DNA from: Cristatella mucedo
Taxonomy: Eukaryota; Bryozoa; Phylactolaemata; Cristatellidae
Assembly: GCA_009760855.2 (NCBI GenBank)
Contig: WPIO01000200.1
Span: 312,001-376,000, forward strand
Direction: 5' to 3'
Length of the DNA stretch: 64,000 nt
Part shown: positions 1 through 12,615 of the stretch, in pieces
Numbering within the stretch: the stretch's first letter is position 1
How the letters are laid out: each line of letters opens with the position of its first letter
Notes under the pieces: generated by a model
Databases searched by the model: none
Seen by the model: the letters and a program-made list of their open reading frames with translations, nothing else
What the model was told of the DNA's origin: nothing
Translations under genes and position numbers: made by a program

Positions 1-1480
1 GAGTTCTATAATGAAGCTCTGCAAATGACCGACTATTTTCTATTATTGTTGCCGCTTCGTTAATTCACTTGCACCAACCTACCTATTCAACCTCTTTGCT
101 CCTCCTCCAGTGTTCTCTTTAGGAATATTGCTTTCAGCATTTATTAATCTCTCCATCCAATATACTAACGGGATATCTTTGCCATGTTTTAGTGTTCAGG
201 TGGTTGGGACCAAAAGTCCAAAACTTGTTTTCAGCTAGGTTCACTACATCCAGTGACCTTGCATTATTTAGGTCTCAGCTAATATGATATCTGCTGTGTG
301 AAGGTTTGATCTCGCCCAGGTGAGCTTGTCATCTTTGCTCCTGTGTACGGAACCGTGCACGATTTAGCAAATTTTAGTCGCCAGAGGTCCTACTGTCCGG
401 AAAATCTTCATGCTTGTTTTAGCGTTCTGGCCTAAACATTACAACCCATAGTTATGAATTATGTTGCCAGTATTTTGAAAGCAAATGCATAGAAATAAAG
501 TTCTCTTAGATAGCTTATTAAACTGGTCTGCATGCTATCAGAAATCTGAGACTTGTTATTATTTTTCAAGTATATGTCACAAGCAATGGTTTACGGTGTA
601 TTTTGTTTAGGTTTGGTAGGTCAGCTTTGGTTAATTTTGTTAATCAAAAATCATGTGCACATTGACATTATGCATTGCGTGTGATGATATTAACTTTCGT
701 TAGCTTTACTTGTTAAAGTAACTCGATAACGTAAATTTTGTCTTTTATTTTCTATGAAACATTAGCCATTTTTCTGGTTGATATATTTATTTGAATGTAC
801 TGTAATTGAATATAATAATTATAATTGTAATTGAAATCGACTGTAATTTGTGATTTGCATTGCCACGGGAGTCCAAGGATTGTCGACGTATATTTTGTTA
901 CATCTTCGGAAGGTTCTCGGAAAAAAGTGGCTACCGATTAATATATTCATCAAGCAGAGCTATCAAGCCTACTTTGGAGGCAAACTGGGAGATCAGGTTA
1001 AGACATGGGCACCAAATATGGTTTAAAAGCCGCGTGTAGAGAATGTGAGACGATAGTTTAAAGATCAAAGAAAATTCATGCCATTTGGAGTGCTGATGAT
1101 TGGGAGAGAACATACTGATAATGTTTCGCGTTCGTATTACTGCATCGCCATCATATAGGACATCAGCAAGAAAAAATCAGCATACATACAATTAAATATC
1201 GAAAGTGACGGACAACGATGCGACTTGCACTGAAAAGTAATGATGTGGGAGTTCCTGTTCCACCCTTTTCACTTGATAATATATTGACTGAACGTAATTT
1301 GAGCTTAAATGAAGGTGACAAGACAGCTATGATGCTTTTGATGCTCCATCCCCTAAACATAATGTGTATTATCTTGACGACATAGTGAGAGACCCTGATC
1401 TACCTATGAGTAGGCTAAACTCCTCATCTGCAGATTAAAACAAATTCTCTTGCGCCGGATACTTCATTATCGTGCTATAG
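1..1480. other. AT-rich sequence with no recognised gene
   Basis: No reading frame of convincing length, exon border pair or known family was recognised. Short open frames on the minus strand (931-1113, 1163-1360) show no recognisable domain. The last part, from about 1350, may belong to the upstream end of the decayed protein relic that follows, but similarity there is too weak to include. Confidence 0.5.
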
Positions 1481-1489
1481 ACATTGAGG

Positions 1490-2520
1490 AATTTTTCTCT
1501 GTACTTCTCGACAAATAATTCACTCATCTATTGCAGCAGCTTTGAAGGCCTAGTTAACCAAATGCAAAAGCGCCATTATCCAACTGCATGGAAACTCCTC
1601 ATCGATTCATAGAAACAAAGTTTAAGGAGAGTTTTACTCTTCAAAATGGAAACAAACTTTTTTCTTTGCCGATTTTTCTCTTTGCACAGTCTGTACAGAA
1701 GAATGGGACTTACATGAGCATTACAATACTTCACAATAAAATCAAATATCATCAATACATTTTGCAGATATGCCTCAATTTATAGGTTTGTGATCTTCTG
1801 ATAGGACTCCTTGGTGGCTTGGTGAAATATCCTTACTTTTTAAAGCTGTTAGGTAGTCGATCTGATGCTCTTTGTTTCAAAAAGAAAGACTTGCCAGGGA
1901 AAAACAAATTTGTGCCTGAGAGTGACAACGTCCATGAGCCTCTCATTGCCAACAGCAAAGAAGTTCTGCTTCCTCACTTTATCGTAAACCTTGCACTAAT
2001 GGAAAATTGTGTTAGGGTAATGAACCAAGACGATGATGCATGTAAATACTTACAAGAAAAGTTTCCTCAAATTAGAGAGGCAAAGATTAAGGCTGTCATT
2101 TGTTCGGGTCCACAGAGCAGAAAATTGCTCAAAGACACACAGTTTACATAAGATATGACTGTGTTGGAGTTGCTGGTATGGAATCGATAAAGAAATGAGG
2201 TAGGAAACGTTCTTGGCAATCAACAGTCTGCTGACTACTCGATAATTGTTGAGATCAAGATTCGAAACTACAGGCCCTTGTCAGTAGAGTGAGTGCTAAG
2301 AAATATTTTCTTAATTGTCACCTTGACTTTCTTCCATCAAATTCAGGAGCATTCAGGTGGGGATCAAGGTGAGAGATTTTATCATGACATTCGTGAAATG
2401 GAGCGTAGACACAATTACTGCTGTGCTGTTAACATAATGGCCGATGACCGTTAGAGTTTGAGGTGCTGCAACCGTGCTGCTGAGCACAGCGGAAAGTCTA
2501 GGAAGTGGCAGCTTAAAAGC
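1490..2520 (+). pseudogene. Relic of an uncharacterised mobile-element-associated protein (GERF-x-x-DI family)
   Basis: Pieces in several frames resemble, in the right order, an uncharacterised protein that is multicopy in many invertebrate genomes and is usually regarded as transposon-associated. About 1580-1640 reads TAWKLLIDS, a motif near the family's centre. The open stretch 1819-2151 (110 codons) carries HEPLIANSKEVLLPHF and KYLQEKFPQIREAKIKA, ending with GPQSRKLLKD. Around 2200 a piece reads GNVLGNQQSADYS, and at about 2370-2460 comes GERFYHDIREMERR followed by NIMADD. At least three frame changes and several stops separate the pieces, so the copy is dead. The biochemical function of the family is unknown to me. 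The assignment rests on memory of the motif order and was not checked by search. Confidence 0.55.
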
Positions 2521-2865
2521 AATTTAAATATATGAAGAAAACTCATGTATAAATTGTAGATAAACTAGATGATATTTTTATTAAGTGATTGCAAAATATG
2601 TAGGCATTACATGTGAAGTTATTTGAAAATGAAAATGCAAATCATTGAAAACTAAACTAGCTGGGTTAAACAAACTACAGACTTTAAAAGAGCATCCCAC
2701 AATTTAACTAAATCACCTATTAATCGAAAACAACTGACAACAAAGTGGTGATTGGCCAACCACTGCAACTGAATTGTCATTATAACTACTATCCTGTGCC
2801 GATTCGTTAAAATATATCCCATGTACACATTTACGTTAAGACACTATTAGTATGAATACATATGA

Positions 2866-3010
2866 TATAGCGCGCTCAGAAAACTCGATCGGTTTCTAAG
2901 CTCTTTACTTTTGCTGCAACGAAGCACGATCGAATGGTCAGTGGTAGCATGCTAATAAACAACAAGAAAATAATGTTATGGCTTGAAATACACAGGGTCA
3001 ACACGACCTT
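2866..3010 (-). mobile_element. LINE family A, 3' tail fragment
   Basis: On the minus strand this matches the 3' end shared by all family A copies: a block equivalent to CTCAGAGAACTCAATC, then the GCTTTACATTTGCTGC-like block at about 2905, then the ACACAGGGTCA-like block at about 2990. It is closest to the copy at 32.6 kb, sharing AGCACGATCGAA and AATAAACAACAA. No coding part is left. Up to 3203 the plus strand is open for 89 codons, but this is untranslated LINE tail and probably not a gene. Confidence 0.6.
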
Positions 3011-3204
3011 GGCAAAAAGCTCGAAGGAGAGTTCATCCCAGAGTTTTTACCTCCGCAGAGTGACCTCGAGCATCCATGTGTGCCCGGGTACACCTAAATG
3101 TAGAAGTCAACCAATGCAGAGTCTCGGGAAGAGCCAGCAGTCCGCAAAACACTGCAGGGTGATTCGAGTTATCAGTCACGACGACTCCGCCTCTGACGGC
3201 TGAC

Positions 3205-5560
3205 TTTCCAGCTTTTCATGTTATGAAGCTCAATGAGAGGTTTTCTCCCAAAATTGAAACTCGTCTAGATAATTTAAGTTTCCCTAATTATATCACTAAC
3301 TAGTAGGACAATTAAAAAGGACTAGTCTTTTCCTCTTTTGCTTAAGTTTTTGTCTCTTTGATTTAAGCATGGCTTAGCTAGCCAGAAGTTTTTTTGCAGC
3401 TGTGTTCAGCTGGGTTTGCGGTATGTGCATCTTCTACGACCACGTCCTTAACGATGTACAATCCTCGATTTATTATAAAATTTTATTTTTAGAAACCTGA
3501 CATAATCCGAGTTTACACTCCTTCACCCGCAAAAGCGAACAAAGTCAGTCGATTTCACTTGCCGCCTAAAACAATTGGCTCCATTATATTATTGCCAATT
3601 GAGGTGATGCCAATCGATTTCAATTCAATGTCAATAGTTGGCGATCTTTAAAGCTAGTTGGCCTCTTTTGAAAAGTATCTACTTTACTGTGTAAATGTCA
3701 AGGCGAGCTAAAACTTAGGAATACACAAGCAGCAATTTCTGCTAAAAGGCTCTAGATTAACAATAGTACTAGTAATAAGATAATAGCAACGTGCCACAAT
3801 CAGGACTGAATGCCTTTCTAGGCACATTAACCAAGCTTTAAAAAACGAATGTCAGCATGGTTAGTGACGAAATGCACCGACTAAGAACGCGCAATAAAAA
3901 ATGAATGAAAGTTCACGTTAATGTAGGCTATGCTTTAAAGAATGGTTGTATTTGAGCTTCCTTTCAAAAGTCAAGTCAGACTATAGGTCCCTTGAAACTA
4001 GTTTCAGCTTTGGAAGCAGATCAAATAAAGGAAGATAATCTCTAAAAGTTGTCTGGTTTATTAAACCCACTTTAGCGACGTAAGTAAGAACAACTGGTGG
4101 ATCAAAGCTTAATCAGATTTGGAATTCGTTCAGATAGGTAATCTGGTGCAACAGAATAAATGGACCCTAGAAGTGAGTGCAAATGTGAGCTGAGCATGCA
4201 GCAAGGGTGTTAGGAGAGTCTGTTGTGCTGAAGAATAGGAGGAATTTGTCGGAGTACAGATACTTTCTGCGTTACTGTGAGCTATGAGGCGTACGTTCGC
4301 AGGCTGAATTAGGGGTTAAGCTCTAAACGAATATTCGACTCGTAATAATGTCCAGAAAGCTTGGAATTTCTAGCAGCAGTTATTAGTATAGGCCATTCCG
4401 AAATGTAGGACAAATAGGCGTTCATCGAAACGAATAAATAATAAAGCAATCCGGCCACGAGTTGAGCTTTTGCGCTGCAAAGTCTTAGAGTCACTGGTGT
4501 TACTTTTGCCAGCGGTAATCATTCCCTGGCCATTTGGAAATGCCTAACTCAGGCCGTGTGAAAACCTCACACAGAAAGACACAGAAAGTATGAAAATGCA
4601 TACACGCGACATCTAAGATTGCATACAATAGGTGATTTTAAAATAGATCTCTGTTGATCAAGCTAGTGCATTAGTTAAAAGAACATTAAGAGACAAGCTT
4701 TCCTTGCGGAGCACGTGCCTAAGTTTGAGCTTTTTATACAACTTGTGACCTCTTCTCTCTCTCTGGGTCACCGTCTGTAACTGTCACAGAATAAAAAGGA
4801 TAAAATGGATGATACACCTGTAGCACATTTGTAGTATGCTCAGGGCCTAAGTGACTTTCACTGTGCAAACTATAGCCAATGCAGACCGTCATATGCTGCA
4901 GGAGAAAGTGAGGCACCAAGCTGCAAGACATGGGCAGTCAATAACGAGAGTATCTTCCACTTAGCAGCACAGAAGAGCTGGAATCAATGAACTTGAGCAG
5001 GCCGTAAGACAACTTCCGGCAATATAAATGAAAACTTTGGCAATGTCCTTAGTCAAGTGTTGGAAGACTTTCGACTAGCTGCTTACGACAGTGTTCGATA
5101 ATCTTTAATGGAAATGCTTTAAGCCTCCGTTTCCAGTGAAGTGCTTCGGTGGCACCGTGACAACTCAGTTGCTAGGTGTCGAAGAGTTGAGTGCACCATT
5201 CGGTTAACTAATCCGGAAAAATCCAAGTATACCTCGGTTAAAAGACTGACTCAGAAAGTGTAATCACTAATACCAGAGTCTAATTTTCATTTTTCTAGTT
5301 TCTCTGACTAATTACGTATCCATGATGAAGGTTTACGTAAATATTCTGGTTACGCTTTTATCATGGGTTTTCTGTGTCGAATTGAAGCAACCATATTCTT
5401 TCTGCAGTTTTCAAAATCTGAATTTGAAGCTTTCACATATGCTATATCAGTAGCATGTATTCACTGCATATGACAATCGCAGGAAACATTCCGGGTGTTC
5501 ATATGCAGGTGAAAGGCATAGATACAGTTGATACATATCCAATAAATTTAACAGACTCAA
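3205..5560. other. Unannotated AT-rich intergenic or intronic DNA
   Basis: No protein family, exon pair or structured RNA was recognised in this stretch. Open frames such as 4309-4494 and 4734-4931 on the minus strand are short and have no recognisable content. It lies just upstream of the first recognised CCP exon, so the signal-peptide exon of that gene may be here, but I could not identify it. Confidence 0.4.
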
Positions 5561-5566
5561 ATAAAC

Positions 5567-5567
<1 letters not shown>

Positions 5568-5614
<47 letters not shown>
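5568..5614. repeat. (TA)n microsatellite
   Basis: About 47 bp of alternating TA with one G interruption near 5580, about 215 bp upstream of the first CCP exon. Confidence 0.95.
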
Positions 5615-5615
<1 letters not shown>

Positions 5616-5830
5616 TATTGCATGGGGATCCCTAAAAATCTGAGTTATTGCAAAGTATTTATAGTACTAGTTCATGACCTTTTAGTTCATGACATTTTTA
5701 GTGAGTGTTGAATCCTTGCTCTGACATGAATTGCACTGTGATGTGCTTATTTATTTCAATTTGCTAGTGCAAGGATAGCCGTTGAATCTTCTAACGTGTG
5801 ATTTTATCGACATGCTTTTTTATGTTGTAG

Positions 5831-6022
5831 GGTGCTACTCTCCCACGCTTGTCAATCATATGCAACAGATATCGGGAAGCATGGCGTCTGCATACGCCCT
5901 TTACGCTTATCTCACCTTGATCTGTCAGACTGGTTACGTGGATCTTAGCATTTCAAATGCCAACATCAGCTGCGGACCCGGAGGCTTATGGATTGCTCAT
6001 GGCACCCTCAGCTGCGTGCCAG
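5831..6022 (+). CDS. CCP (sushi) domain exon 1
   Basis: This 192-nt exon encodes one CCP/sushi module, a beta-sandwich of about 60 residues used for protein binding in complement regulators, selectins and many invertebrate receptors. It follows a TTGTAG acceptor and ends GTGCCAG before a GTAAGT donor. Both borders are phase 1 (first full codon TGC), so the exon is a symmetric module. Counting the split first codon, the four cysteines fall at about residues 2, 32, 48 and 62, with a Trp at 54 between Cys3 and Cys4 and a GYV after Cys2, giving the CCP order C-C-C-W-C. It starts GCYSPTL and ends LSCVPG, as its neighbours do. Unlike exons 2-5 it has a single Trp (GGLWIAHG) in place of W-x-W. It is expected to be extracellular. 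The exon sits 562 nt upstream of exon 2. Confidence 0.82.
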
Positions 6023-6583
6023 GTAAGTTCCGGCTTTAGGAGTCAATGCTTACTATAGGAATATGGGTAAATAGACCTGATATTGCATAAGTTAAAGGTA
6101 AGACGCGGCGACAGCATTGACTGTGGAGCAAGCTAAAACATGCAAGCAAAACACAACAGACAAAGGCTTAGTGGCGTAGTGAAGATCGCTGCATTTAGAT
6201 GCGAACCATTCGTAAGTTGATAGAAATTAATGGCTTTTTAGCGAAATAGACAGTTTCCTATTTGCAATAGCGTATTTTGAGTTTTATAATTAATAAAACC
6301 CAACAACTTTATTTTTGGAGCAATTCTGTATTAAAAAATTGCAGCTACCTCAACATATTGAGTAATTTGTTTGCTTACACAATTACAAATTCTACTGGTT
6401 TTATTCAGTGATCGTAAATGGTTTTTTAATTGCTATGCTCACCGTTTTGAATTTATTTTAATCCACAATGGGAATATACAAATTTAATGAAGTCTGCTGT
6501 CGGCAGGAAATGTGTGCAGCTGCTCCAGCCTTGACTTTAGGTTAAGCACCTAACCAGTGGCCACGAAAATTATACATTTGCAG

Positions 6584-6778
6584 GATGCGTAGCAGCAACT
6601 CTCAACCCCAATGTGGAACTGACTTCATCAGCCTCACCCGCAGTATACTCATCAAATTCCAACGTGACTGTGCACTGCAAAGTGAATTACATATGGTCGA
6701 ATGGTGGCTATGCGGCCACATGCTTATCAAACGGAACTTGGTCATGGAATACAGGCTCGATGCTTGCCTGCGTACCTG
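6584..6778 (+). CDS. CCP (sushi) domain exon 2
   Basis: This 195-nt phase 1-1 exon lies between a TTTGCAG acceptor and a G/GTGAGA donor. The module starts GCVAATLNPN and ends MLACVPG. Cysteines are at about residues 2, 32, 47 and 63, with the W-x-W motif in NGTWSWNTGS before Cys4. Two or three N-x-S/T sites (for example NVT, NGT) suggest glycosylation. The same frame stays open for about 75 nt past the donor, but the CCP similarity stops exactly at the GT, which supports the border. Overlapping open frames on both strands (6585-6799) are shadows. The 3.4-kb intron after it contains a LINE B tail and a LINE A fragment. Confidence 0.85.
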
Positions 6779-7094
6779 GTGAGATTTCTCCACCAACATT
6801 GATTCGCTTTCGCTTGCTTCATGCGGCCGTTACAGCGGCTAGCACATCTTCATAAGGAAAGCTGCATTTATTGGAGTGAAATAAAAACTCCAACTGGCGA
6901 GGATCAATATACGGCGTTTGCTGAGCTAGCTGGCATGGTGCTACCATTGTCATGCAGCGGCCACTCGAGAGCCCCTCCCTACCTTCCCAGCAGCCCCTAC
7001 AGCTTAGAAAAGTGGCTCCACGCACTGTAAGGCTGGCTCTGAGACATCTAGATTAGGAAGGAGTAGGAACCGTGATCGCTTAGCTTTAATTATC

Positions 7095-7285
7095 CGTATA
7101 GCAAATCGGTTACCAGTTTCCGGATATTTGCTACATTGCTGGGTACAGTTGGCTACCGAATGCATACCGAAAGCTACTTAGGCTGTGAGTGAGCTATACA
7201 AAACTCTCCTGCGTAACACCCAAATGGTCTTTATGACTTTGTGGAGTTACAGACAGAGATACATTACACTGCACCACATTACTCC
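7095..7285 (+). mobile_element. LINE family B, 3' end fragment
   Basis: This matches the 3' end of the other B copies (54.25-54.40 kb and 63.8-63.95 kb): TTGGCTACCGAATGC near 7149, then GGCTGTGAGTG, CTATACAAAACTCTCCTGCG at about 7194-7213, and a CACCCA-ATGGTCTTTATGAC block followed by GTGGAGTTACAGAC. Only the 3' untranslated or extreme C-terminal region remains. It lies within the intron between CCP exons 2 and 3. Confidence 0.7.
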
Positions 7286-7289
7286 ACAT

Positions 7290-9700
7290 TCTCGTCAGCA
7301 TTAAGTAGATAGCGGACGGTGAATCTCGAAGATCTTCTGCCAGTCAATAAAGACTATTAGCCATCCAGGCCCTATATCCACTGTTATACTTCTACGATGT
7401 ATCTATTTGCCCTTGTCTTGCATAATAAATGCAAATATGGCCATAAGCGATTCTTCGTTGCCTCTCCAAGCTGTAGTAGTTGCCGTTAAGGCTCTCCCGC
7501 CGCGTTACAGAGGCTGTTGAAACACAAATTCTATCAGATACCGAATTAGAAAGCACGAGTAGAGACTCCAGAGCCGGTCTTTATTTGTCTATCTTTCCCT
7601 AAGGAGTAATTAAAACGGCCACTCTGTTAATGCGTATAGTGATGAAGGTGTAGCCGAGTCTTGGTTTCTTGACATTGCCCATCTGTGACAAGCTTCGCTT
7701 GAAGAGCTGGACCTAGAAGATCGGCCTTGCTTCTGGCGATTCAGCGCTTTGACCGTAGTACAGATTACTGATGCAGCTTTGCCTCGGCCTCAATCCCAAC
7801 CACAATTACCTGCTCTGATTCATTTGAAAGGAGCGGTCTAGGCTGGGACAATCAAAGAAAGAGATAGGAAGCTGTGAGATTTTTGCATTTTGAAACTCGT
7901 CGATCAAGCTTGCAACGCCTCATGCTTGTTAGCAGTAGAAAACAGACTGCCATCCAGACTTGCCTGAAATTTAATTTTTAGCGTACAATCATGGCAACGG
8001 CTGGGAGCCTAATACATACAGTGGATTAACTTGATCGCCGCAAACTGACAGGGCACAACAAGTTGAAACAAAAACACCAACAACTGACGAGTACACACAG
8101 TACATGTCTAATGTCTTTGCTAAAGGTGCTCCTATTTTATGCAGATCGGTCGAAAGGCCGTAGAACATGGTATTTTGACGTCCGTGCTCAATGTCACAAT
8201 CTAGATTGATTATATTTTGTTGTAAGAGATATAAATTTTAGATGCACTAAAGAAGCATTACTTTATATAGGTATAATGGATCTGCTGAGCTAATCACTTT
8301 TGGCTCGCTGATTCATGGTCTGAAGCGAAAACAGATTGAGGTCTAGCACCAAAGTCAAAATTTATGCACGGCCCAGGGTCATTTCACCAGTGCTTGTAGC
8401 ACCACTCAAGTCTATTTGAATATGTGCAATTGCCGCCAAGCGATTGGACGCTGATACTTAAAAATCCAACATTCTAAGACATGCTTGCAAAATAGCGACG
8501 GTGTTTAAAACTGATCAGTGCAGTTCCATATCTGCATAGAGTCTAAATAATACTTGCTATTTTAGCTATCCACGAAGCTATGTGTGCTCACTGAGCCTCA
8601 TTTTTTCACACCTAAAGCTCTTGATCGTACTTTAGCAAACATTCAAGCATACAAAATGCATGCTACAGTCCTATAAACCCATAATTGTGTATCACATAGA
8701 ACAACTCAATACTAATATTAAGTCATTCATCAACAGGCTAGCTGAGCTGATCCACTAGTATTAAATTCTTGTGGGCTTTATACAAAATGTAGTTGGTAAG
8801 AACACTGTTTTGTGGGCAGTTCGTTGAATAACTGTCGCTGGGTTCTAGATGCGTGGTGACCAGTGGGCTAGCTGAATGTGCTGACTCCGATTCAGGAGTG
8901 ACCCAGTTGCCTGTGAGTAAATTGACATTAACATTCTAGGCTATGAGGGTAGCAAGCATGTAAGACAGGATAATTGGGTACGATGGCCATAGCTTTCCAA
9001 ACTCAGCCCTCCTGCCTCGGTTTTTCAGTGTTTATAAGTAATCAGGATAATAAAAATTGCTGCTGTGACAGCATCATCATCTAGGCCTCGACTGAATCAA
9101 GAGATTGTTAATAGAAAAGATACAATTCCACTTTTTTCATGCCTTAGTAGTTAAAAAAAAGTCTATTTTTAGGTACAGTATCTCGTATGACTTCATTTCG
9201 TGCCCACGAATAGTAGTGCGTCAGCGAAGCTTTCAGGTTCGCATACATAATAAAACTTAATTTTAGCTCACAAGATTTTGATTGATTCATGAATTCAGTT
9301 ATTAAACATTTTATTTCAAATCTAGTAGTAGCACTCCTAAATATGCCGAGTTATGATTTCAGTGGTAGCAAAGCCAAAGTATAAAATAAAGCTGTCTGAA
9401 TATCTTACAGGCAACATTTTCTGGATAACTGAGCAGGGAGTAAAATCAGCATATGCTGAATCATTTTCGGGTAGTGATAAATCTGTCATCTTGAAGTAGT
9501 GCTGCGTTACGAAAGGTTGGATATTTCAAAACGATATTTATCTTTTTGAAAAATAGCCAAATATCTTTTAAACTCGAAAATCTGTTCTTAAACGTGGTCA
9601 TATAAGTCTAAAAGGTTACAAAGTCAGCTTAAGGTTTGTTATGCTAATCTGTTGAAGTTTCACCTAAAGCATATTTGATCCAAATCGTGCCCCTCTTTAG
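7290..9700. other. Intronic DNA without recognised content
   Basis: This is part of the 3.4-kb intron between CCP exons 2 and 3. No additional CCP exon (four cysteines with W and phase-1 borders), no transposon protein and no structured RNA was seen. The longest open frames are short and without recognisable motifs. Confidence 0.45.
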
Positions 9701-9704
9701 CCTC

Positions 9705-10045
9705 TAATCTTTTGATGACTCTGTCTTCAGGTCGTATGCTCCAAAAACATGGAACTCACTCCCGACTGATGTCAGACCTCCCATGACTTCACGAAGTTTA
9801 AAATAAGTTTAAAACACAGCATTTAGAGGGTCCAAGTGGTTCGTCCTGCGTGTGCTACAGAGTGCTTGCACAGCATATGCAAAGATTAACCGAGTTTCCC
9901 ATGGTGAGGCTGTGCATGTCGCCTCTAACCAAGTCATACTTGATGACATTATGCATGTTACCACTAATCAATTTGTCATGATTTACTTACAGCATATGCA
10001 ATGTGCCCACAAAAAATTCAGTTCACCGAGGGTGGTTAAAATTAG
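9705..10045 (+). mobile_element. LINE family A, 3' fragment
   Basis: The plus strand carries the C-terminal end and 3' untranslated region of family A. A TTCAGGTCGTATGCTCC block matches the GDRAFSSYAPK-coding segment of fuller copies. CAGCATTTAGAGGGTCC and the GTGCATGTCGCCTCTAACC block follow, then a diverged tail near 10010-10035. Frames are broken. The 89-codon open frame at 9852-10121 runs through this untranslated region and is not a gene. It sits about 180 bp upstream of CCP exon 3. Confidence 0.65.
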
Positions 10046-10226
10046 AATTATTTTCATTGCAATGTCCGAAAAACCGTTATCCGCTGATGATGGCATTACT
10101 TTTGAAATTGACCCCGAGTAAATAAATGCATGCACTGAGATAATATCCACTCACTTATTCGTAGGACTTTCAATTCGTAGGACTAATTCAACTCAAAAGC
10201 TAGCGTTTATTTGATATCTTCTTTAG

Positions 10227-10424
10227 GCTGCATCAGTCCTAATTTGGCGGCCGCCACAATCATAGTGCCTAGTACCGGCAGCGAGGAATTCCTGCCAGGC
10301 ACAAAGCTACACATCCAGTGCGACGTTGGTTACGTCAACATGAGCCTCGCTTACAGTAATGCAACCTGCGGATCGAACGGAACATGGTCCTGGAGCTTTG
10401 GATCCCAGCTAATTTGTGTTCCTG
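10227..10424 (+). CDS. CCP (sushi) domain exon 3
   Basis: This 198-nt phase 1-1 exon is bounded by CTTTAG and CCTG/GTGAGC. It encodes a complete CCP module starting GCISPNLAAA and ending QLICVPG, with cysteines at about residues 2, 32, 48 and 64. GYV follows Cys2, N-A-T-C marks Cys3, and NGTWSWSFGS holds the W-x-W motif. It is the clearest member of the exon 1-5 subtype and is most like exon 2 in its last third (NGTWSW-x-x-GS). The open frame continues past the donor to 10558 with no CCP content, which is intron read-through. Extracellular binding module; the ligand cannot be told from sequence. Confidence 0.87.
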
Positions 10425-10559
10425 GTGAGCAAACTGCGTCTGTTCAAATCGTTTACAGCAATCAAAGCAATCACCTTTTCATAAACGTGTGTACCCAAGA
10501 AGCTCGTTATAATTTTTCGCAATATGTTATCAGGAATAAGTTAAAAATGTTATTCTAAC

Positions 10560-11889
10560 TGTTGTGATTTTGAAAGCAAAAAAAAAGTTTAGGCAAGACT
10601 AACCACGAGCATATGAGCTCAGCGTCACAATCTGCTGATGTCGGGTTTGCAATTTATTTTACTTCAACTGTTAGAAAATTAAATCTATGATAAGCAATGT
10701 CTTATGAAATACCTGCCTACTTTTGTTTGGTGCCTAAGTGGACTTCTAGTTTCAGTGCTCAGTGAAGACTACGCCTCCTGAAGCAGAAATAATGAATGAA
10801 ATGAGCATCTGACAAACCGTAGCTCAAAGAATGATTACCCCTGTGTGATAGTGGATATGTGGACGACATATCCGATTATTGCATACATGCGACTACATTT
10901 TCTGGATGCTCGCAACTTCTTCAAAGTTTGTGTGCACTGATTTTGCATGATTTTATCAAAAGTATATTTTATCAAAAGTAAAGTTTTTTACTTTCGATAT
11001 ATATATATATATAATAATGACACATATATGCCTCTATTATCAAGCATATAAAGGCGTCCATAGGACGCTAGAGCTAACTAACAGTGAAAGAAAAGAACTA
11101 AAACAGGCAAGGTCAAGATTGTCCAGAAATCCTGACTGGTGGTTTGAGAAATTCAACTCTGACTTGTAAGGGTCTTCCTTAAAATATAAATCCATCACCG
11201 TACGAGAAAACTACAATTAAAACTCATTTGCATTTGCACGTAGAGTAGCCAATGTAGCAGTAAAAAGTATTTTCTAGCGATGGATGATTTTCTAGTGAGC
11301 GCCTTCACCTAGGCGAATGCAAAATTTACATCAGATTTGTGGTTTGTAGAGGAAACGTGGCTGGAAAATCTTCGCTAGGTGTAGCATTGATCGTAAAATA
11401 CTCTTTTTGGACTAATTGCCTGGTCGTTTGATTGTCTACCGAACGAAGTCGTTTGTCGACCTGATGTGTATCACGAACATTATCGCCAGTCTCTAAACGT
11501 ATTATTAAAAGAAACAAGCGGCCGTACCAAAACCTGATTTGTACGGCTATAAAATTGGCCAAGGGCTATCGTATTCCGAGAATAAAAAAAGAAAACTGTG
11601 TCTGGCACCAATCTCTAGTCAAAATCCAAAATTCAGGAATTTTGATGCACGATGCTTATTACCAAATTACGAATTTTAAAGTATCTGAAGCTGCTAGTGA
11701 AGTGTCCGGATGTGCAATTTTGCGGTTATCTCCGAATGCCGAGATACACGGCTAGATGGGGAGGTGACCTTAAATATGCTGTACATCGTGGGGATGCTGA
11801 TTCCGGGCTGCTAATCGTGCTATGGAGACGGAGAGTCAAGGAGACTGTAAGACAGAGAGGCAGTAAGGGAGAGAGGTGAACAGAGTGAC
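10560..11889. other. Intronic DNA, short (TA)n near 11000
   Basis: This is the intron between CCP exons 3 and 4. It contains a brief (TA)n run at about 10998-11013. The overlapping open frames at 11326-11562 (minus) and 11555-11879 (plus) encode nothing I recognise and have no CCP pattern. I see no gene here. Confidence 0.45.
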
Positions 11890-11990
<101 letters not shown>

Positions 11991-12101
11991 TGACTACCAT
12001 TGCATAGAGAGGACCGCCGAAGTTTTACGAAGATTGAACTTGAGAACTGCTAAAAGCACCTGGAAGAGGCATCAGCATCTTGCACATACTTGGTTTTTCA
12101 G

Positions 12102-12296
12102 GATGTCAGTCACCTCAGCTTAATCCTAATACTCAGCTATCAACCAGCGTCTCTACAAGTGCAGGCTATCTGCTGAATGCTACCGTTGCCGTGTCGTGTT
12201 CGTCAGGCTACATATACAGCACCGGCTCCAACGTGACATCGTGTTCGTACGGCGGTTCGTGGCTGTGGGCCGGTGGCAACTTTAGCTGTGTGGAAG
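12102..12296 (+). CDS. CCP (sushi) domain exon 4
   Basis: This 195-nt phase 1-1 exon follows a GGTTTTTCAG acceptor and ends TGTGGAAG before GTAAGC. The module runs from GCQSPQLNPN to FSCVEG, with cysteines at about residues 2, 33, 48 and 63 and the W-x-W motif in GGSWLWAGGN. Its start is close to exons 2 and 5 (P-x-L-N-x-x-T-Q-L-S), which suggests local duplication. Several N-x-T/S sites are present (NAT, NVT, NFS). It is separated from exon 5 by only 319 nt, the second-shortest intron of the array. Confidence 0.87.
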
Positions 12297-12615
12297 GTAA
12301 GCTACGGACGCAGCAGGCAGCAGGTGTGGTTAATAGGGTGATCAGCTGCCTTTCGGTGCTGTAGAAGCAGTTACTGTACACACCAGAAGAAATCCATTGC
12401 TGAAAAAGACCGCTAAGGAAATTTTAGTCTCCTAAGTTATCCGTATTTTCTAGGCATTCTTTTGTAATTCAAAATAATAACTGTACAGCTACGAGCGGCT
12501 GCAAATATTTTGGGACCCCATGCTTAAGCGCCCTTTAGTATTTACCTTACTACGTAATCTATAATTAGGTGTATCCACAGGCGCCCTAAGCTGATGACAA
12601 TGCAATCGTTTTCAG

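Noticed and set aside
9852-10121. 89-codon plus-strand frame before CCP exon 3
   Set aside because: Runs through the 3' untranslated tail of a LINE A fragment.
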